NCBI GenBank assembly: GCA_000151295.1
Contig: GG745338.1
Location: 659,351-706,935, forward strand
Source: Allomyces macrogynus ATCC 38327
Taxonomy: Eukaryota > Blastocladiomycota > Blastocladiomycetes > Blastocladiales > Blastocladiaceae
DNA length: 47,585 nt
Direction: 5' to 3'
The position numbers and the translations under genes are program-made. This document shows positions 44,393 through 47,585 of this stretch, in pieces (the stretch's first letter is position 1; each line of letters begins with the position of its first letter). The notes below the pieces were generated by a model that was given only the letters and a program-made list of their open reading frames with translations, did no database searches and was not told where the DNA came from.

Positions 44393-44893
44393 TCACGACG
44401 AGGACCGCATCGCTGCCATGCGCGCATGCGACTCGCGCAGTTCCGCGGAGACCAACGCCGCGGGCCGCGCCGTGACGCGTGCGTGTGGCGGGAAGGCGAT
44501 CTCGCGCGCGCCCTCCGTCCGAATGACCGAACCTACAAATCAACACCACCAAAATCAGTGCCCGCGCGCAGACAAGAGAGACGCGTGGAGGAAGCGGGTG
44601 ACGGACCGACGGCCATGAAGAACCCGAAACTCGCGCCCGACGTCGTGATCGCGTTGGCGAGCGTGCCGAGGTAGCCCTTGCCGCGTGCGCCGTAGCTACA
44701 GCATCGAAAAAGTGTTCGGTCAGCCTTACGTTTGCAAATTGTCCAGCGTGCGGGTACAGTCGTACATCAAGTACTGGATGTTGCCAATGACGAAACCGAG
44801 CCCAACGCCCACACCACACCCCATCATCGCGCCCATCTTGAGCTTGTCCGTGAACGACGGACCCTGCTGTTGCGGCGGCGGCATCATACTCAT
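44393..44893 (-). CDS. MGR2: ROMO1/MGR2 mitochondrial inner membrane protein
   Basis: Small two-helix inner-membrane protein, MGR2 in yeast (TIM23 lateral gatekeeper) and ROMO1 in animals. Exons 44730-44893, 44607-44695 and 44393-44532 join in frame to 130 residues. The start gives MSMMPPPQQQGPSFTDKLKM, then GAMMGCGVGLGVGFVIGNIQ (first helix with GxxxG spacing) and, after a 34-base intron, GKGYLGTLANAITTSGASFG with FFMAVGSVIRTEG (second helix). The family's GTFG and IRT/IRS ends are evident. A hydrophilic tail (AELRESHARMAAMRSSS) follows, as in fungal Mgr2 rather than the shorter animal ROMO1. Donors are GTAAGG and GTCCGT. Confidence 0.92.
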
Positions 44894-45310
44894 GGTGGGC
44901 AAAAGGGTGGACTGCGCACGAGAAATGGCCGGTCGTTGATCGTTAGCTGCTGTTGTCGACCCAAAGCTGGTGCGGCCGGTCAGGTGGTCGGCTCACGCGT
45001 CATTTTTGATCCATTTCTCGAGTTGCCGCTGGTTACCTTGACGTGCGTGGGTCCAATATCGGGGTTCAGCAAGAGGCTGTTACTGTTTGGGAGAAGGAGA
45101 TCAGTTGGTTCGATCGAGAACGAATCTGCCGGTTTGGTGTGGTGGATCATTTCCTGGTGACCAGCCTGCCAAGCCTTTCGCCTCCTCCACCGCACGCGAC
45201 AAGCAAAGCGCACAGGCCAATGTTGACCAAAGCACAGCATATCACAACCGAAATCTCAAGCCAACCCAAACAAAACCAAACACCAAACCAACAACTACTC
45301 CGGCGGCCGC
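44894..45310. other. Intergenic, NOL11-like 3' end to ROMO1/MGR2 5' end
   Basis: Promoter side of ROMO1/MGR2 and 3' flank of the NOL11-like gene. A-rich CAAACCAAA-type stretch near 45255-45295. No gene seen. Confidence 0.45.
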
Positions 45311-47446
45311 TCAGAAATGCACGACCTCGACCGTGTACTTTTCGCGCTGCACGATCGCCTTCTTGGACCGCACCGTCCCGTCCATAGCGACGTACTTGTC
45401 GGCGACCAGCTGCTCCTGCCGCCGGCGCGCGTGCATCAGGAACCAGCTCAGTGCACCAATCATGTCCTGCTCGGCCTCGGACGAGTTGGCCAGCGGCTCC
45501 AAGTTGTCGAGCAGGTCGCGCACCAACGTCGCCGTCGTGTTGGCCGGCGCGTTGAGGAGGAGTGTGACAAAGTGCGCGTCGAGCAGGTGCGACAACCACG
45601 GGATCGCCTGGAGGTGGTGGTTGATGAGTGTCAGCGAGTTGATCGACAGGACAGAGGAGAACAGGTAGAGAAGCGAAGGGATCGTACCTTGTCCGCGTTA
45701 CCCGTGCGCACGAGCTCCGAGAGCACGCGCAGCAGCACGAGCGCCTGCGTCGAATCCAGCTTGCACAGCGCGTCGTGCACAAAAACGTCCGTGTGCGGGT
45801 ACGCCAGTGCCAGCACCAACACGCGCCGCGCCGCCGCCGCCTCCATGGTCAATGGCGCCCGCCCGTCGCCCGCGACCGTCACGGCGCCCGGCGCCACCGT
45901 GTAGATGAGTCGAATAATCAAGTCGACGACGTTCGCTTCGCCGAGATCGACCACGTTCCGCAGCGTCAGCTCAAAGAACACGGGCGGCAGCGCAAGGTCG
46001 GCCAAGTGCTTGAGCAGCCCGTCCTGCGCCATGGCGTCGGTGATCAGCGCGTGCTTGAGGAGATACTCGAGCACGCGCCGCGAAAAGACGGGTGCGCGAT
46101 CGAGCAGGTTGCGGACCACAGCGGAGGTCACGGCCGGCGCGAGCCGCGGGGACTCGCGCGCTTGGGCGGCCGCGGCCTGCTTGACGTGCTCGAAAAACGC
46201 CTGTTCGAGCGCCGCAGCCGTGGACGCCTGGTCGATCGCGCGAATGAATTTCGTGTCCACGTCGTGCGCCGCCTGGACCGACTGTTTCCACGCCTGCACG
46301 TCGTCGGACGCCGGCAGGGTCAGGTGCACGGCCGGCGCCGCCGCGTTGGCCGTGGTCGCGGCCGCGCTCTTGCCGAGAACCGACATGAGCGTAAGAGCCG
46401 GGAACCGCACTTCTGACCGCAGCAGGACGGCCTTGGACGGGCCGCGCTTGGCTGAGTCGAGCACGAGGCACGCGAGCACGTGGTCGTCGACGGCCAGGAG
46501 ACCCGCAGCGCGCACGGTCGCGGGCAATTTACCCTGGTTGTCGTGCAAGTGTTCGAGAATATCGGCATCGAACGTCGTCTTGCCCTGGCACGTGCCAAAC
46601 TGCAGCTCGTAGAGGTGCACCGAATAGGCCGACTTGCCCGGTGCGGGCTCGGCATTGGACCGCGCGAGGACGGCCACGTAGTTGGGCAGCGCCGCGAGTT
46701 TCAGGTACGCCGGGCCCGCGGGCAGCGTGGTCGTGGCCATCGGCGCCAGCCCGGCGGTCGCGAAATTGAGCCGGTACGAGACGACGCGGTCGGCAAGCAG
46801 CAGCGACAGCTGCGCCTTGGCCGGTTCCAGTGCCGTGTCGACGAGCGCGCCCGTGACTTGCGCCAGTTGGTGCGAAAAGAGCGGCTGCACGCCCGCAGCC
46901 TCGGACACAGTGGCGGCGGCCACGGTATGGGTCGATTTGCCGTTGCTGACCACGACCACGACGGTCATGGTGGCCGAACGCGTCGGATGCGGGAGAATCT
47001 GCGCAAAGACGACCTTGTGCCCGCGCGCCGGAGGCGTGGGCAGAAGCGGCGTCGTGCTTGTTACCAAGGCGAGATCGAGCGTGATGAGCGAGACTGCGCC
47101 GGAATCGTGCACGACGACAAGGTGGTCCGAGAAGCAGGCGGGCGCGAACAGAGAGGAGATGATGTCGTCCATCTTGCCATCATCGTCGGCCTGTCAGTCC
47201 CCGAACAACATCACAAGGACCTCACCGACGGGAAAATGGGCAGCGTACCCTCAACTCTTTCCGCTGGCTCGAGTCGGCCGCGCACGGCCACGACCAAATG
47301 GTCTTGCGCGAGGCCGAGCGCGGCAAGTCCATGTGCTGGTTGACGGGTACATAGACGCGTTGCGCGGCGGCATGGATGACGGCGTTCGAGGCAAAGACGG
47401 TTTTCGGGTGCGATGCCCAGACGGCGACTCGCTTCACGTCGCGGAC
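45311..47446 (-). CDS. NOL11: NOL11-like small-subunit processome protein, 5' end unresolved
   Basis: Nucleolar protein of the t-UTP/UTP-A group linking rDNA transcription to pre-rRNA processing. Family call rests mainly on the C-terminus: LLDAHFVTLLL followed at the very end by KYTVEVVHF, matching NOL11's LLDAHF and final YSIEVLELF. The N-terminal half reads as beta-propeller (DHLVVVHDSGAVSLITLD, VVSYRLNF, YVAVLARS, HVLACLVLDS) and the second half is helical. One intron lies at 45608-45687 (GTACGA donor, GCTGAC branch). A second (donor GTGAGG near 47200) separates FPS from MDDIISSLFAP. The exon ending at 47446 starts VRDVKRVAVWASHPKTVF. Within it the frame shifts by one base near 47325-47340, between VYVPVNQH and LAALGLAQDHLVVAVRG. 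The true start lies further upstream, perhaps outside the window. Confidence 0.75.
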
Positions 47447-47585
47447 CTACGGCACGCAAACGAGTGGACCGAGAGAGGGATGCGAGCTCGTGGTGATCAG
47501 CTCTCGTTCTTTGTGCGCTGACCGACTTGGTGATCACAACTCGCCCATTTCAAATCCCAGCAGCCTCCTCATTCACCCCCCCCCC
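47447..47585. other. Window edge: upstream intron or exon of the NOL11-like gene
   Basis: Probably an intron and possibly the first exon of the minus-strand NOL11-like gene. An ATG with MGELxx sense lies near 47550 but does not splice in frame. The window ends in a run of C. Confidence 0.35.

Overview
The window is nuclear DNA from a GC-rich, intron-bearing eukaryote, most likely a flagellated (zoosporic) early-diverging fungus of chytrid or blastocladiomycete type. The evidence is ERG3 and MET2 homologues, a MET2/CYS3-style sulfur pathway, many short introns, and a clear homologue of the basal-body/axoneme protein SSNA1, which non-flagellated fungi are expected to lack. Taxon placement is inference. 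The sequence contains a 231-base N gap and several single-base frame breaks, so it behaves like a draft assembly.

Layout. 1-2600: AT-rich repeats (a duplicated 23-bp palindrome and a 36-bp tandem repeat), no convincing gene. 2613-8919: three tandem minus-strand genes for the mitochondrial metalloprotease OMA1. 9288-10140: cytochrome b5-domain protein. 10841-11691: V-ATPase proteolipid c'' (VMA16). 12543-13659: C-5 sterol desaturase (ERG3). 14433-14723: hypothetical. 15181-15690 and 16169-19075: SSNA1 and UTP12/WDR3, divergent. 19431-20248: coiled-coil hypothetical. 21016-23680 and 24328-28559: SEC1/Munc18 and TRAPPC11, divergent. 28780-30846: NEDD8 E1 regulatory subunit (NAE1/ULA1). 30847-33932: intergenic DNA with a composite repeat. 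33933-35269: MET2, broken by a stop and a frameshift. 35925-36150: relic of a second MET2 3' end. 36428-37004: single-PQ-loop (SemiSWEET-like) membrane protein. 37441-38544: degraded cystathionine gamma-lyase-like gene. 38982-39795: second copy of the composite repeat. 40559-42383: bestrophin-family channel. 43398-44192: five-exon unknown gene. 44393-44893: ROMO1/MGR2. 45311-47446+: NOL11-like, reaching towards the window edge.

Themes. Mitochondrial inner-membrane homeostasis (three OMA1, ROMO1/MGR2), secretory traffic (SEC1, TRAPPC11, VMA16), ribosomal small-subunit processing (UTP12, NOL11), and sulfur amino-acid synthesis, where both genes and a relic are damaged. The introns share an unusual 5' splice site with C at +4 (GTNCG) and a CTGAC/CTAAC-type branch site; this guided most exon calls here. 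Exon joins for VMA16, ROMO1, TRAPPC11, SSNA1, the PQ-loop gene and the 157-residue unknown were checked to keep frame; others are approximate.
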